A stretch of DNA of 64,000 nt from Kineosporia mesophila (GCF_021129235.1 NZ_JAJOMA010000002.1:248001-312000); one strand, 5' to 3'; positions 1 to 11,221 are shown, counted from the first letter of the stretch. Program-made: numbers and translations. Notes: a model not told the origin generated them from the sequence alone.

Positions 1-1786
1 CATGAATCTGCCCGAGACGGCTGTTCCAGATGATTGTGCCGGTCGGATAGGGCTCGTCGGGGCGGGTCAGGCGCAGGGTCCAGCCGGCGTGTGTCTTGAG
101 GCGGTGGTGGAAACGGCACAACGGAATCAGGTTGCACGGACACGACTTCCCACCCTTGGCATACGGGATGGCATGGTCGATGTCGCACTGCACGGCGTCT
201 CGGGTGCAGCTGGGATGGACGCATCGCTGGAAGCGCCCGAGGACCTGGTCGATGACGCTCTGGCGGGGCTTGTACCGGGTGGACGGCTCGGCACAGTGAG
301 CCTGGTCGCCCGGCGGATGTGATCTGCCCGTGTCACTGATCACTGTGACTTTCTCGGCCTGGCGGGCGATCTCCCGGGCCAGGTCGGCGGGGACAGCTCC
401 GTGGCGACTGAGCTCTCCGGGTAGGTCGTCCAGTCCCAATAGAGTCGTAGCGCTCATCGTGATGACCAGATGGGGACGGCGCCCCTGCCGGGTCGGAAGC
501 CGTGGGGGCAGCCACCAGGCAAAAACCTGATCATCACTGGTCGGTGAAAGGACGGGGCTTGCCGAGCCTGCTGGTCCTGTCAGACCTAATGAGCCTGTCG
601 GACCTGCCGGGTTTGATGGACGGGATGGGCTTTCTGGGCTTGTCGGGCTGGCCGGGGCGCCAGGCTCTTTCGGAAACTGGGAGCCTGCCGGCTCCTTCGG
701 GGCTGCGGGATCGGCCAGCTCGGTCAGGACCACACCCTCCTCCGGGGTGGCGGGGACCGGAGATGACTTCGGAGCTGACGGAGCTGACGGAGCTGGCGAA
801 GCTGACGGAGCTGACGGAGCTGACGGAGCTGACGGAGCTGACGGAGCTGATGGAGCTGATGGAGCTGATGGAGTGGATGGAGCTGACGGTGCGGATGGTG
901 CGGCGGGATGCCCGGCCGGGACGACACGTCCGGCGAAGGTCGTGTCATCGGGTGAAGGGTTCGCCGGTACGAAGGGTATGGGGTGGTTCTCGTGAATGGC
1001 CCGGAAGATCGCTACGAGCGCGTCGGCGCAGCGCTGGTCATGGGTGCGTAGATCCGGAACTCCGGTGCGGGCCTTGTAGTCCCGGCACGCATCGGCCAGC
1101 GCATCGAGAACCGACTGGATCAGCTGCGCCTGGTCGGCGCGCAGGGTGGCGGTCACACCACCCATGCCGTCGGCCAGGGGATAGGCCATGACGCAACGCT
1201 TCTCGAAGGCCAGCTGGTGGTTGCGCCGGGCCGATTCGGGATCGGCCTTCAGGATCTCCCGCTTGGCCGCGCTGATGGCATTGCGCACGGACTTACCGGC
1301 CAGGTTCGCCGCCAGCGCCCGTTGCACTTGGTCCCACAGCGGACTTCCGGGATGCAGGCGATCGATCATCTGCGTGTGCACCGACACCGCTGCACACCAG
1401 TCCAGATCTCCCCGCTCCACCAGTGCCAGGATCAGCGGCAGTTCCCGGCAGACGGCGACAGCGGTAGCGACGTAGTTCTCAGCCTGACCACGGGACAGAC
1501 TCAGGGCCAGACCGATCTCTGCCGCCACCAGTTCCACGGCGTCAATGGCTTCGCGGGGCCCGCCGGGTGTGGCAGGGAGGCTCGCCAGACGAGTCGCTCG
1601 CTCCAGAAAACGCGCCATCCGCGCGTCCAGCTGCCTTTGCAGCCGCTTCGCCGCGGCCACTGCCCCCAGGCACTCGCTCTCCCCGGCCGAGGCCCGGTCA
1701 ACGGCATCGACCGCCCGCATCAATACCCGGGCGGGCAAGCCCTTCAATTTCACGCCGGGCCACCCCGCCAGCATGCTCCCCGTCAT
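1..1786 (-). CDS. DUF222 / HNH endonuclease-like protein (13E12-type family), 3' end outside window
   Basis: The frame is open from ATG at 1786 to the left edge (about 595 codons), so the C-terminus is missing. The N-terminal ~290 residues form an alpha-helical DUF222-type domain. A Ser/Ala/Pro-rich linker (around residues 300-400) follows. The C-terminal part is an HNH nuclease module containing CDIDHAIPYAKGG and then CRFHHRLKTHAGW, which supplies the expected Asp-His, Asn and His-His residues plus paired cysteines. This is the architecture of the actinobacterial REP13E12/DUF222-HNH family, probably a mobile or damage-responsive nuclease whose true role is not settled. ATG 1786 lies 24 bp downstream of a perfect SOS-box palindrome, which supports this start. 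The linker is encoded by tandem 9-bp repeats. Family assignment is strong; function is inferred. Confidence 0.88.
   Translation of the reverse strand, partial: MTGSMLAGWPGVKLKGLPARVLMRAVDAVDRASAGESECLGAVAAAKRLQRQLDARMARFLERATRLASLPATPGGPREAIDAVELVAAEIGLALSLSRGQAENYVATAVAVCRELPLILALVERGDLDWCAAVSVHTQMIDRLHPGSPLWDQVQRALAANLAGKSVRNAISAAKREILKADPESARRNHQLAFEKRCVMAYPLADGMGGVTATLRADQAQLIQSVLDALADACRDYKARTGVPDLRTHDQRCADALVAIFRAIHENHPIPFVPANPSPDDTTFAGRVVPAGHPAAPSAPSAPSTPSAPSAPSAPSAPSAPSAPSAPSASPAPSAPSAPKSSPVPATPEEGVVLTELADPAAPKEPAGSQFPKEPGAPASPTSPESPSRPSNPAGPTGSLGLTGPAGSASPVLSPTSDDQVFAWWLPPRLPTRQGRRPHLVITMSATTLLGLDDLPGELSRHGAVPADLAREIARQAEKVTVISDTGRSHPPGDQAHCAEPSTRYKPRQSVIDQVLGRFQRCVHPSCTRDAVQCDIDHAIPYAKGGKSCPCNLIPLCRFHHRLKTHAGWTLRLTRPDEPYPTGTIIWNSRLGQIH
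771..887. repeat. Tandem 9-bp minisatellite inside the DUF222/HNH linker
   Basis: Thirteen head-to-tail 9-bp units close to GGAGCTGAC (plus strand), with variants GAT and GGC. On the minus strand each unit encodes a Ser-Ala-Pro type tripeptide of the interdomain linker. Because 9 is divisible by 3, copy-number change stays in frame and only alters linker length. Confidence 0.9.
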
Positions 1787-1809
1787 GATCGGTACCCCCG
1801 CACCGTCGA

Positions 1810-1825
1810 TCGAACGTATGTTCGA
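1810..1825. promoter_or_regulatory. SOS box (LexA-type operator)
   Basis: The sequence TCGAAC-GTAT-GTTCGA is a perfect 16-bp palindrome matching the LexA consensus of mycobacteria and other Gram-positives (CGAAC-N4-GTTCG). It ends 24 bp before the ATG of the DUF222/HNH gene on the minus strand. The TetR gene ends at 1921 in the same direction, so the box most likely serves the DUF222 gene alone. Confidence 0.85.
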
Positions 1826-1920
1826 ATGATACCTCAAAAGGTGACCGCCGACGTCCTCAAAGCATGTGGTCCAGATCGTGCATCTCTCGCTCGATCGAGC
1901 CCTCGGCACGCGAGAAGCTT

Positions 1921-2682
1921 TTACCCCTGAGCTTTTTCTGGGCGCGCCCGACCCGAGCGTTCGACGATGCGCTCCAGCCAGCGTTCCAGGAGGGACTCCT
2001 CGGCCGGTTCCAGCGCCTCGCTGCCGGTGAGGGTGAGCTGGGAGTGCAGTTGCCGGGCGGCGTCACCGACCGGGTCTTCGGTGGCGCTCGCGACCGGCTG
2101 CGTGAGCACCGCGCCGAAGGCGGCGTCGCGGGCGCGGTGGGAGAGACCGTCGTCGAAGAGGGCGGGCTCGGCGATGCGGCTGAGGGCGACGCCGACATTG
2201 GACGAAAGGATGAGCTGGGCAGCGTGACTCACGTCGATCCGCAGGGCGCCGACCGCTGAGCAGCGCAGCAGGGAGGCCTCGAGCAGGCCGAGGATATGTC
2301 GGCGGGCCTGGCTGTGGGAGTGCGGACGGGGTGCGAACATCAGCTGATAGAGCGCCGGGTTGGCGACCGCGAAGTCCATGTGGTCGTCCCAGCCGGCATA
2401 GAGGTCGACCACCGGGTCGTCGGTCTGCTCGAGCTGCGCCTTGTGCCGCGCGTAGCGTTCGAAGCCCGCGTCGGCCACCGCGTCGAGCAGGCCGCGCTTG
2501 TCGCCGAAGAGCCGGTACAGGCGGGGCTGAGTGACGCCAACCGCTTCGCACACAGCCCGGGTCGCGATGTCCTGATCGTCGGAGTGGGCCAGAAGCTTCT
2601 CCGCGGCCTCGATCATGGCTGTCCTCAGCAGGTCGTCGTCAGTATGGGGGCCGCGGCGAGTGGCTTCCGGGGACGCAGTCAT
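1921..2682 (-). CDS. TetR/AcrR-family transcriptional regulator
   Basis: 253 residues. The N-terminal helix-turn-helix (about residues 20-70) has the TetR signature AVGVTQPRLYRLFGDKRGLL. The C-terminal helical domain includes ANPALYQLMFAPRP, typical of TetR ligand-binding domains. It is divergent from the methyltransferase at 2744, with about 60 bp between starts, so it may repress that gene and itself. A -10-like TATCAT lies 6 nt before the ATG, suggesting a leaderless transcript. The inducer cannot be inferred. Confidence 0.88.
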   Translation of the reverse strand: MTASPEATRRGPHTDDDLLRTAMIEAAEKLLAHSDDQDIATRAVCEAVGVTQPRLYRLFGDKRGLLDAVADAGFERYARHKAQLEQTDDPVVDLYAGWDDHMDFAVANPALYQLMFAPRPHSHSQARRHILGLLEASLLRCSAVGALRIDVSHAAQLILSSNVGVALSRIAEPALFDDGLSHRARDAAFGAVLTQPVASATEDPVGDAARQLHSQLTLTGSEALEPAEESLLERWLERIVERSGRARPEKAQG

Positions 2683-2688
2683 GGATCA

Positions 2689-2694
2689 ATGATA
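2689..2694 (-). promoter_or_regulatory. -10 hexamer of the TetR gene (leaderless)
   Basis: TATCAT on the minus strand, followed by six bases and the ATG at 2682. No Shine-Dalgarno can fit between them, so transcription would start at or next to the start codon. Confidence 0.5.
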
Positions 2695-2743
2695 CGGCTT
2701 GTTCGTAGCGAGGGTTCCCCGATATCGGTGGGAGAATTTCCCG

Positions 2744-3379
2744 ATGCGTGACTACGTCTCCTGGCACGACGCCTACGACGATCCCGGCTCGGCCCTGTCC
2801 TGGCGGTTGTCGCGGGTCCGCCACCACATCACCGCAACCCTGAACGGTAGACCCGGCGAGCCGATCACGGCCGTGAGCCTGTGCGCGGGGGACGGCCGGG
2901 ACCTGATCGGCGTGCTGTCCGCCCGCCCCGACGCCGACCGGGTCGAGGGCGTGCTGGTGAAGTTGAGCCCGGAACTTGCCGCCCGGGCCCGCGCGGCGGC
3001 CGGCGAGCGCGGGCTGCGGATTCGGGTCCTCACCGCCGATGCGGGCGCGGCCGCGACGTACGCCGGCCTGGTCCCCGCCGACCTGGTATTGATGGTGGGC
3101 GTCTTCGGCAACATCACCGACGGGGATCTGGAGGAGCTGATCCGTGCGGCTCCGGCGTTCTGCCGGTCCGGTGCCACGCTGGTCTGGTCGCGGGGCCGGG
3201 ACGACGACATCCGTGATCTGAACGATGCCGTCCGGGGCTGGTTCGCAGAAGCCGGATTCAGCGAACTTGCCTACGAGACCATGGAAGACGGCGAGAAAGC
3301 CGCGTTGGGGGTCGTGCGCTACGACGGTGGCCCGGTGCCGATGGACTTCGCGCGTCGGCTCTTCAGTTTCGTCCGCTGA
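2744..3379 (+). CDS. Class I SAM-dependent methyltransferase-like protein
   Basis: 211 residues from ATG 2744; a TTG at 2699 is possible but lacks a ribosome-binding site. The glycine-rich SAM loop is AVSLCAGDGRDLIGVL (motif I), and VPADLVLMVGVFGNI fits motif IV. The fold continues to the end with a beta-strand containing LGVVRYDG. It matches a widespread actinobacterial family of unknown substrate, often annotated as class I SAM methyltransferase. Divergent partner of the TetR gene, so possibly under its control. Substrate unknown. Confidence 0.75.
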   Translation: MRDYVSWHDAYDDPGSALSWRLSRVRHHITATLNGRPGEPITAVSLCAGDGRDLIGVLSARPDADRVEGVLVKLSPELAARARAAAGERGLRIRVLTADAGAAATYAGLVPADLVLMVGVFGNITDGDLEELIRAAPAFCRSGATLVWSRGRDDDIRDLNDAVRGWFAEAGFSELAYETMEDGEKAALGVVRYDGGPVPMDFARRLFSFVR

Positions 3380-3428
3380 ATTCGATCGTTCGGTACCCGC
3401 ACTGCCCCCAGGATGTAACGCTCCGGAC

Positions 3429-3740
3429 ATGAACGACACAGTGGTCGCAACGGTGGCACCACGTCAGGTCCGGGTGGACACGGCCTGGATTCTTCGCGGC
3501 GTGGCCGTGGTGGCCTGGATCGTCTCCGGGAGGGCGGGGCTGATCCTGATGTTCGAGGACCGGGTCGTCGGTGGCACCTGGCTCGCGCTGGGGCTGATCG
3601 CGGCGGTCGAGCCGACACCCCGAGCCGGCCCCGGCCTCCCGGCGGGCGCGGCCTGTGGTTCGACGTCGGCGAAGGTCATGGTCGACCAAGGAACCGGTGA
3701 CGGGTCAGGCAGGTCAGGCCGTTCTGTGCTCAGTCATTGA
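3429..3740 (+). CDS. Small putative membrane protein, probably truncated by the adjacent IS
   Basis: 103 residues from ATG 3429. One hydrophobic segment (about residues 20-62, containing GVAVVAWIVSG and WLALGLIAAV) suggests one or two membrane spans. The last ~35 residues are low-complexity Gly/Ser/Arg, and the stop (3738-3740) falls inside the left end of the IS5-like element. The natural C-terminus has therefore probably been lost. No family recognised; it may not be functional. Confidence 0.4.
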   Translation: MNDTVVATVAPRQVRVDTAWILRGVAVVAWIVSGRAGLILMFEDRVVGGTWLALGLIAAVEPTPRAGPGLPAGAACGSTSAKVMVDQGTGDGSGRSGRSVLSH

Positions 3741-4700
3741 AGACTTCCCCACCTCCTGCGTCACAGGGGTTACGGGGGCGGTAAGAGTGCACGTAGCGGC
3801 GGTAGGGACATGAAGAAGCTCCTGGTGAAATCGCGATTGTCGAGATCAAGATCCATCACCAGGAGTTCCGTGTGGTTGTCTGCCGCTCGGGCATGACCGT
3901 GTCCACTCAGACGCTGCGGTTCGTTACGAACGCGTTGCGCACCCACCGGCGGACCGGGACCCGGTGGTGTGTGTTGTTCTCGGGGCAGTTGGCTTTGATG
4001 GTTTTAGCGCATCCGACGAAGGGTGAGACCTACCGCGATCTGGCCGTGGGATTCAGGGTCGGCACCACCACGGCCTATCGGTATTTGCGTGAGTCGCTGG
4101 AGGTCTGGAGTTTCTGGCTGCTCTGGCCCCGACGCTGGAGCAGGCGATCCAATCGGCGGTGAACAGGGCTTAGGTGACGCTGGACGGCATGCTGCTGCGC
4201 ATCGACCGGGTGGCCATGGTCTCCGGTGGTGACCGGGTCTACTACTCGGGTAACACAAGGCCTCTGGCGTGAATGTGCAGGTCATCGCCGATCCGGCAGG
4301 CCGGCTGATCTGGGCCTCACCCGCCCTGCCCGGCGCTCGCCATGATGCCGGAGCGGTTCGGAAGCACGCGATCCCAGCAACTTGGGCCGCGGCCGACGTG
4401 ACCACCTTCGCCGACGCGGCCCATATCGGAGCCGGATCCGCGATCCGAGCACCATTCCGGCGCCTGCGCCGTGACCCGGCATCTCATCTCTTCACTCGCC
4501 GCGAGCTCTCTGCCGGCCAAAAGGCCGTCAACACGTCAATCTCGCAGATGCGTGCTCCAGGCGAGCGAGCTGACGCCGAGCTCAAGAGCTGGCGTCTCCT
4601 GCGCAAGATCCGCTCCAGCCCCGCCCACACAGCGTGCCTGGTCAACGCGGTTCGGATTTTGATCCGTAACTCCTAAGGAGGTTGGAAAGTCCTCACTGAG
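3729..4700. mobile_element. Degenerate IS5-family insertion sequence
   Basis: About 0.96 kb containing a broken DDE transposase gene. The ends are imperfect inverted repeats: GAAGACTTCCCCACCTCCT at 3739 matches the reverse complement of 4676-4694 (GAGGACTTTCCAACCTCCT). CTCAGT (3729) and ACTGAG (4695) sit just outside, and GGTTACGG/CCGTAAC-type bases recur inside. No clear target-site duplication is visible. The element is dead: its transposase has two frameshifts and a stop. Confidence 0.82.
3872..4676 (+). pseudogene. IS5-family (DDE_Tnp_4-like) transposase, inactivated
   Basis: The first part (from GTG 3872) encodes the helix-turn-helix region with FRVGTTTAYRYLRESLEV. A frameshift near 4100-4110 moves the reading into AALAPTLEQAIQSAVN, which then meets TAG at about 4170. 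It continues with LDGMLLRIDRVAMVSGGDR and shifts again near 4252, where a KHK-type motif has lost a base. From about 4258 the frame runs intact through NVQVIADPAGRLIWASPALP and LKSWRLLRKIRSSP to TAA 4674-4676. The order and motifs match actinobacterial IS5-group DDE transposases. With one stop and two frameshifts it cannot make active transposase. Confidence 0.85.
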
Positions 4701-4746
4701 CCTGGCTACCACCAGCAGAGGTATTTTCCCTCTGTCCCGGCATCCC

Positions 4747-4752
4747 TAGGTT
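4747..4752 (+). promoter_or_regulatory. -10 hexamer of the XRE/MmyB-like gene (leaderless)
   Basis: TAGGTT followed by GGCGGC and the ATG at 4759. The 6-nt gap leaves no room for a Shine-Dalgarno, so initiation is probably leaderless. The promoter lies about 50 bp beyond the IS right end. Confidence 0.5.
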
Positions 4753-4758
4753 GGCGGC

Positions 4759-5598
4759 ATGGAGTCGAAGGATCTTGGTCAGTATCTACGTGCGTTGCGT
4801 AGTCGGTTCGAAGCCGGGGAGCTGGGAGTTCCTGCTGATAGTCGGCGCAAGGTAGCCGGCCTGCGTCGGGAGGAACTGGCCGAGCGCGCCGGTGTGAGCC
4901 TCTCGTATTACACGAGTCTGGAGCAGGGGCGGGCCGTGCGCGCATCGCCGGAGGTGCTGCAGGCGATAGCCCGGGCCCTTGACCTTGGCCAGGTCGAGAA
5001 GGACCACCTGATGAATCTGGCCAGCACGTTGCAGTCCTGGCGCCCGGCCGGAGCGCGGGTCTCTCGCCCCCTGCAGACGCCGGACACCCTCGACGAACTG
5101 CTGGAGGCGATGCCGGACGTCCCGGTCCTGGCCCACGACACCCACCTCGACCTGGTCGCGGCCAACCCCATGGGCCTGGCCCTGTACTTCCCGGACAGCC
5201 GCCTGGACACGCCGCTGAACCTGGCCCGAACGTTCTTCCTCGAACCCTCGCAGCGGGAACTCTACGTCGACTGGGAGACGAAGGCACAGAGCCTGACCGC
5301 GATGTTCCGCCTCGCCGCCGGACAGCAGCCGGACGACACCGGACTGAGCGGCCTCATCGGCGAACTCATGGTCAAGAGCCCGGAGTTCGAGCGGATGTGG
5401 TCACTGCATCAGGTCGTCTCTCCCGGGAGCGGACCGGTGGAGCTGAAGCATCCGCATGTCGGGCGGCTGACGGTGAATCAGCACGCCCTGGCCGTGATGG
5501 CCGTTCCCGGGATCTATCTCGTCGCGTCCACGGCCGAACCGGGGTCGCCGTCCGCCGAACGCCTGCAACTCCTGCCCATCTCGGAGAAGGCCTCATGA
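4759..5598 (+). CDS. XRE-family regulator with MmyB-like ligand-binding domain
   Basis: 279 residues. The N-terminal helix-turn-helix (about 8-75) carries the hallmark KVAGLRREELAERAGVSLSY followed by YTSLEQGR. Residues ~105-275 form the MmyB-like domain, reported in characterised members to bind fatty-acid-like ligands, with TLDELLEAMPDVPVLAHD and LVAANPMGLALY. Such regulators typically sit beside the enzyme gene they control. Here the stop overlaps the ATG of the hydrolase by 4 nt (ATGA at 5595), so the two are translationally coupled. The ligand is unknown, although the neighbour suggests an ester or lipid-like compound. Confidence 0.9.
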   Translation: MESKDLGQYLRALRSRFEAGELGVPADSRRKVAGLRREELAERAGVSLSYYTSLEQGRAVRASPEVLQAIARALDLGQVEKDHLMNLASTLQSWRPAGARVSRPLQTPDTLDELLEAMPDVPVLAHDTHLDLVAANPMGLALYFPDSRLDTPLNLARTFFLEPSQRELYVDWETKAQSLTAMFRLAAGQQPDDTGLSGLIGELMVKSPEFERMWSLHQVVSPGSGPVELKHPHVGRLTVNQHALAVMAVPGIYLVASTAEPGSPSAERLQLLPISEKAS

Positions 5599-6497
5599 GC
5601 CGGCAGCAGCGCCAGGCAATTGATGCCTTGATGCGGGCGCCACGGATTCCACCGGTCACGGTGGAAGAATTACGCGAGGGATTTGCGGCCGCCCGCGCAA
5701 GCATGCCGGTTCCCGATGGCGTCCACACCTCACCCGTGGTCCTGGGTCCCCGGCCGGCGCTGCGCGTGGACCCGCCTGGGGATCCTGCCCCGGGCGCGAT
5801 CCTGTACCTGCACGGTGGCGGCTTCGTGGCTGGCTCCCCGCGCACCTCCCTGACGATGACCGCGAATCTGGTGGCCAGCACCGGTATCCCGGCCTTCTCC
5901 CTGGACTATCGGCTCGCCCCCGAGCATCCGTTCCCGGCAGCCGTGGACGACACACTCGCCGCATACCAGGCCTTGCTGAAAACCGTTCCGCTTCCGGGCG
6001 GCGGGAGCCATGCCCAGATTGCTGTGGTCGGTGACTCCGCCGGGGGTAATCTCGCTGTCACCACATGTCTGGGTGCCCGGGCCGGCGGGTTGCCGATGCC
6101 CGAGGCCGTCGTGACTTTCTCGGCGGGCCTGGATTTCACCTACTCCGGGTCGAGCATGCGCACCAAGGAAGGGATCGACCCGCTCTTCACCCGGGCCAAG
6201 CTCCGGGCGGGACTGGCCCCGTACGTCGGTCATGCCGATCCCGAACACCCTCTGCTGAGCCCGGCCCTTACCGCTGATGTGACCGGGTTCCCGCCCGCCC
6301 TGCTCCAGGTCGGCACGAACGAGGTGCTCCTGGACGACTCGGTGCGGATGGCCGCACGCCTGCGGGACGCCGGGGTGGACGTCGTCCTGGACGTGGTAGC
6401 CGACGTCCCCCATGTCTTCCAAGCTTTCGCGGGTACTCTCGACGAGGCCGACGAGGCACTGCAGCGGGCCGCCCGGTTCATCGCCCAGTACCTATAG
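5595..6497 (+). CDS. Alpha/beta hydrolase, HSL family (family IV esterase)
   Basis: 300 residues. The oxyanion motif HGGGF is at ~73, the nucleophile elbow GDSAGGN has Ser at ~148, and the acid/His positions lie in the C-terminal region with DVPHVFQAF. DYRLAPEHPFPAA is the usual HSL-family strand. The N-terminal cap starts LREGFAAARASMP. It should cleave carboxylic esters of small or acyl alcohols; the physiological substrate is unknown. ATG 5595 overlaps the stop of the regulator, giving a two-gene operon. No signal peptide, so cytoplasmic. Confidence 0.92.
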   Translation: MSRQQRQAIDALMRAPRIPPVTVEELREGFAAARASMPVPDGVHTSPVVLGPRPALRVDPPGDPAPGAILYLHGGGFVAGSPRTSLTMTANLVASTGIPAFSLDYRLAPEHPFPAAVDDTLAAYQALLKTVPLPGGGSHAQIAVVGDSAGGNLAVTTCLGARAGGLPMPEAVVTFSAGLDFTYSGSSMRTKEGIDPLFTRAKLRAGLAPYVGHADPEHPLLSPALTADVTGFPPALLQVGTNEVLLDDSVRMAARLRDAGVDVVLDVVADVPHVFQAFAGTLDEADEALQRAARFIAQYL

Positions 6498-6792
6498 GCA
6501 CGAACCCCTGTGCTCTTCGCCGGCGCCGGGAATGGGCAACGCGGCACCTGGCGGCCCGAGGTGATGGCCGCAGCGAAGCTACGTCGCGCCTTTGTGGGCG
6601 TGAGCCAGCACGAGCAAGGCCTGTAATGGGTATATAGCGCGTTCGGCACAAAGGTGGGCGTCTTGGTGCACGCGTTCAGGGCAGAACGGTGGAGCAGCTC
6701 ATGCGGCTCCCGGCGGCGCTGATCTGGGCAATCCCTATCCCACCAGGAACTTCTTGATGTTTGTGAACCGCCATGGGCACCCCAGAACCACT

Positions 6793-6820
6793 GTTACTCA
6801 GGAGGTTGGAAAGGGCTCAC
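6793..6820. repeat. Orphan IS5-type terminal inverted repeat
   Basis: GTTACTCAGGAGGTTGGAAA followed by GGGCTCAC is almost the same as the right end of the element at 4665-4696 (GTAACTCCTAAGGAGGTTGG and onward). No transposase remnant accompanies it, so it is a solo end or the trace of an excised element. Confidence 0.7.
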
Positions 6821-6970
6821 TTTTCCACAGGCGCGTTCGCCTACGTGGCCGCATGAACCTGGGGACACGAAATCCCGGACTCCGCGCAGTTCGAGGGCTT
6901 CCTGACCCAAAAGATTGCGGTCGGTCGCCTTGATCTCGTGGCTCACCTTCTGATGGCCCGACCTGACTCC

Positions 6971-7056
6971 CAGTCAACCCCGCAGACCCGGCCTGGTTCG
7001 GGTTGTGCTTCGTGCAGGTGGGCGGCCGGCCTGTGTAGGCGGTGCGGGGTTGACTG
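6971..7056. repeat. Perfect 14-bp inverted repeat with a 58-bp spacer
   Basis: CAGTCAACCCCGCA at 6971-6984 is exactly complementary to TGCGGGGTTGACTG at 7043-7056. The spacer is G-rich and has no gene. It could be the ends of a small mobile element, a regulator site pair, or a weak transcript hairpin. Confidence 0.7.
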
Positions 7057-7192
7057 CGAGCCTGCCGGGGCGGGGTTTCTCAGCCCCCGCAGCGGCCACC
7101 GACAAGAACATCGAGGCCTACCTCGGGTGGGGAAAGCCGCCGTCAAACGTTCTGGGCGAGAGGTCAAACGTCAACGACTGGTGAGCTGGGAA

Positions 7193-7858
7193 TCACCAGC
7201 CGCGCTCCCGCCAGACCGGGATCGCCGGCCGCTCCCGGCCGAGTGTCGAGTCCTTCCCGTGTCCGGGGTAGATCCAGGTAACGTCCGGGTAGACGCCGAA
7301 AATCCGCTCCTCCAGGTCATCCATCAGGCTGTTGAACTCGTCCGGATTTGTTGTCCGCCCAGGACCCCCCGGGAAAAGACTGTCGCCCGTGAAGGCGTGC
7401 ACGCTGCCGTCCGAACTGGTGAGCACCAGCGTGACCGACCCGGGCGTGTGGCCGCGCAGGTGCACGACGTCGAGGGTGAGTTCGCCCACGGTCACCACGT
7501 CGGCGTGACGCAGCCGGACGTCGGGCTTGACCGGGAGCTCGTCGGCGTCGTCCTCGCCCGCCAGGGTGGGGGCGCCGGTCACCTCGGCGATCTCCGGCAG
7601 AGCCCGGTGATGATCCCAGTGCTGGTGCGTGGTGACGATGCCGCGCAGCGGGCCACCGCCCTCACCGATCAGGGCGCGCACCCGTTCGGCGTCGTCCGCG
7701 GCGTCGATCAGCAGCTGGTCCCCGGTCTGCCGGCAGGTGATCAGGTACGCATTGTTGTCCTGGGGCGAGACGCTCGCTTTCCGGATCACCGCGTCGGGGA
7801 GCTCGCGGACGTCTGCGTGCCCTCCAGGGGTGACTTCTCCGTTGTAGACCATGGTCAT
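7193..7858 (-). CDS. MBL-fold metallo-hydrolase (glyoxalase II-like)
   Basis: 221 residues from ATG 7858 (an alternative ATG lies two codons later). The zinc-binding motif is THQHWDHH; further ligands lie in [19 protein letters not shown] and YPGHGKDS. The overall layout matches hydroxyacyl-thioester hydrolases of the glyoxalase II group and their actinobacterial relatives. Homologues are commonly found beside uvrA in Actinobacteria, which fits the divergent arrangement here. The frame stays open far upstream, but that extension overlaps the uvrA promoter and first codons and is not credible. Thioester or lactone hydrolysis is inferred. Confidence 0.88.
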   Translation of the reverse strand: MTMVYNGEVTPGGHADVRELPDAVIRKASVSPQDNNAYLITCRQTGDQLLIDAADDAERVRALIGEGGGPLRGIVTTHQHWDHHRALPEIAEVTGAPTLAGEDDADELPVKPDVRLRHADVVTVGELTLDVVHLRGHTPGSVTLVLTSSDGSVHAFTGDSLFPGGPGRTTNPDEFNSLMDDLEERIFGVYPDVTWIYPGHGKDSTLGRERPAIPVWRERGW

Positions 7859-8013
7859 ACCCTGCCATCCCCGACAGGCCGCCGGGCAACAGTGGGCCAG
7901 AGGACGAGGTGACTGGCGATGTGCGCCGGTCCAGTTTTCACTTCCACAAATCCCGTCAATGCCGTCACTCGCGCACCGGTGTTCGCGCTGCGGGGCCCGC
8001 TCGACGCGAAGAC

Positions 8014-8035
8014 TGTCGGTGGGGGCACCTAGCAT
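8014..8035 (+). promoter_or_regulatory. RecA-independent DNA-damage promoter (PafBC type) of uvrA
   Basis: TGTCGGTG (8014-8021), 8-bp spacer, TAGCAT (8030-8035). This matches the RecA-NDp/PafBC consensus tTGTCRGTG-N8-TAnnnT of mycobacteria and relatives. The -10 ends 7 nt before GTG 8043, so the transcript probably starts at the start codon. The same layout is found at uvrC. Confidence 0.85.
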
Positions 8036-8042
8036 GGCCTGC

Positions 8043-11213
<3,171 letters not shown>

Positions 11214-11221
11214 CTCGTGGG

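Larger units (their letters stand above)
6498..7192. other. Gene-poor interval with an IS-end remnant and a long inverted repeat
   Basis: No credible protein gene is visible in this 695-bp interval on either strand. It contains an orphan IS5-type end (6793-6820) and a perfect 14-bp inverted repeat (6971-6984 / 7043-7056). Base composition is somewhat less GC-rich than the genes around it. It looks like a scar of earlier insertions between the hydrolase and the metallo-hydrolase. Confidence 0.6.

Noticed and set aside
771-887. CRISPR-like array
   Set aside because: Repeats are directly adjacent with no unique spacers and lie inside a coding sequence.
502-1191. Plus-strand frame with ELTELTELT-type repeats
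   Set aside because: It is the antisense reading of the Ser-Ala-Pro minisatellite in the DUF222/HNH gene.
6938-7912. Plus-strand frame over the metallo-hydrolase
   Set aside because: Shadow frame; the minus-strand gene has clear zinc-binding motifs.
8034-8042. ATG 8034 as the uvrA start
   Set aside because: This ATG overlaps the -10 hexamer of the damage promoter; GTG 8043 fits leaderless initiation better.
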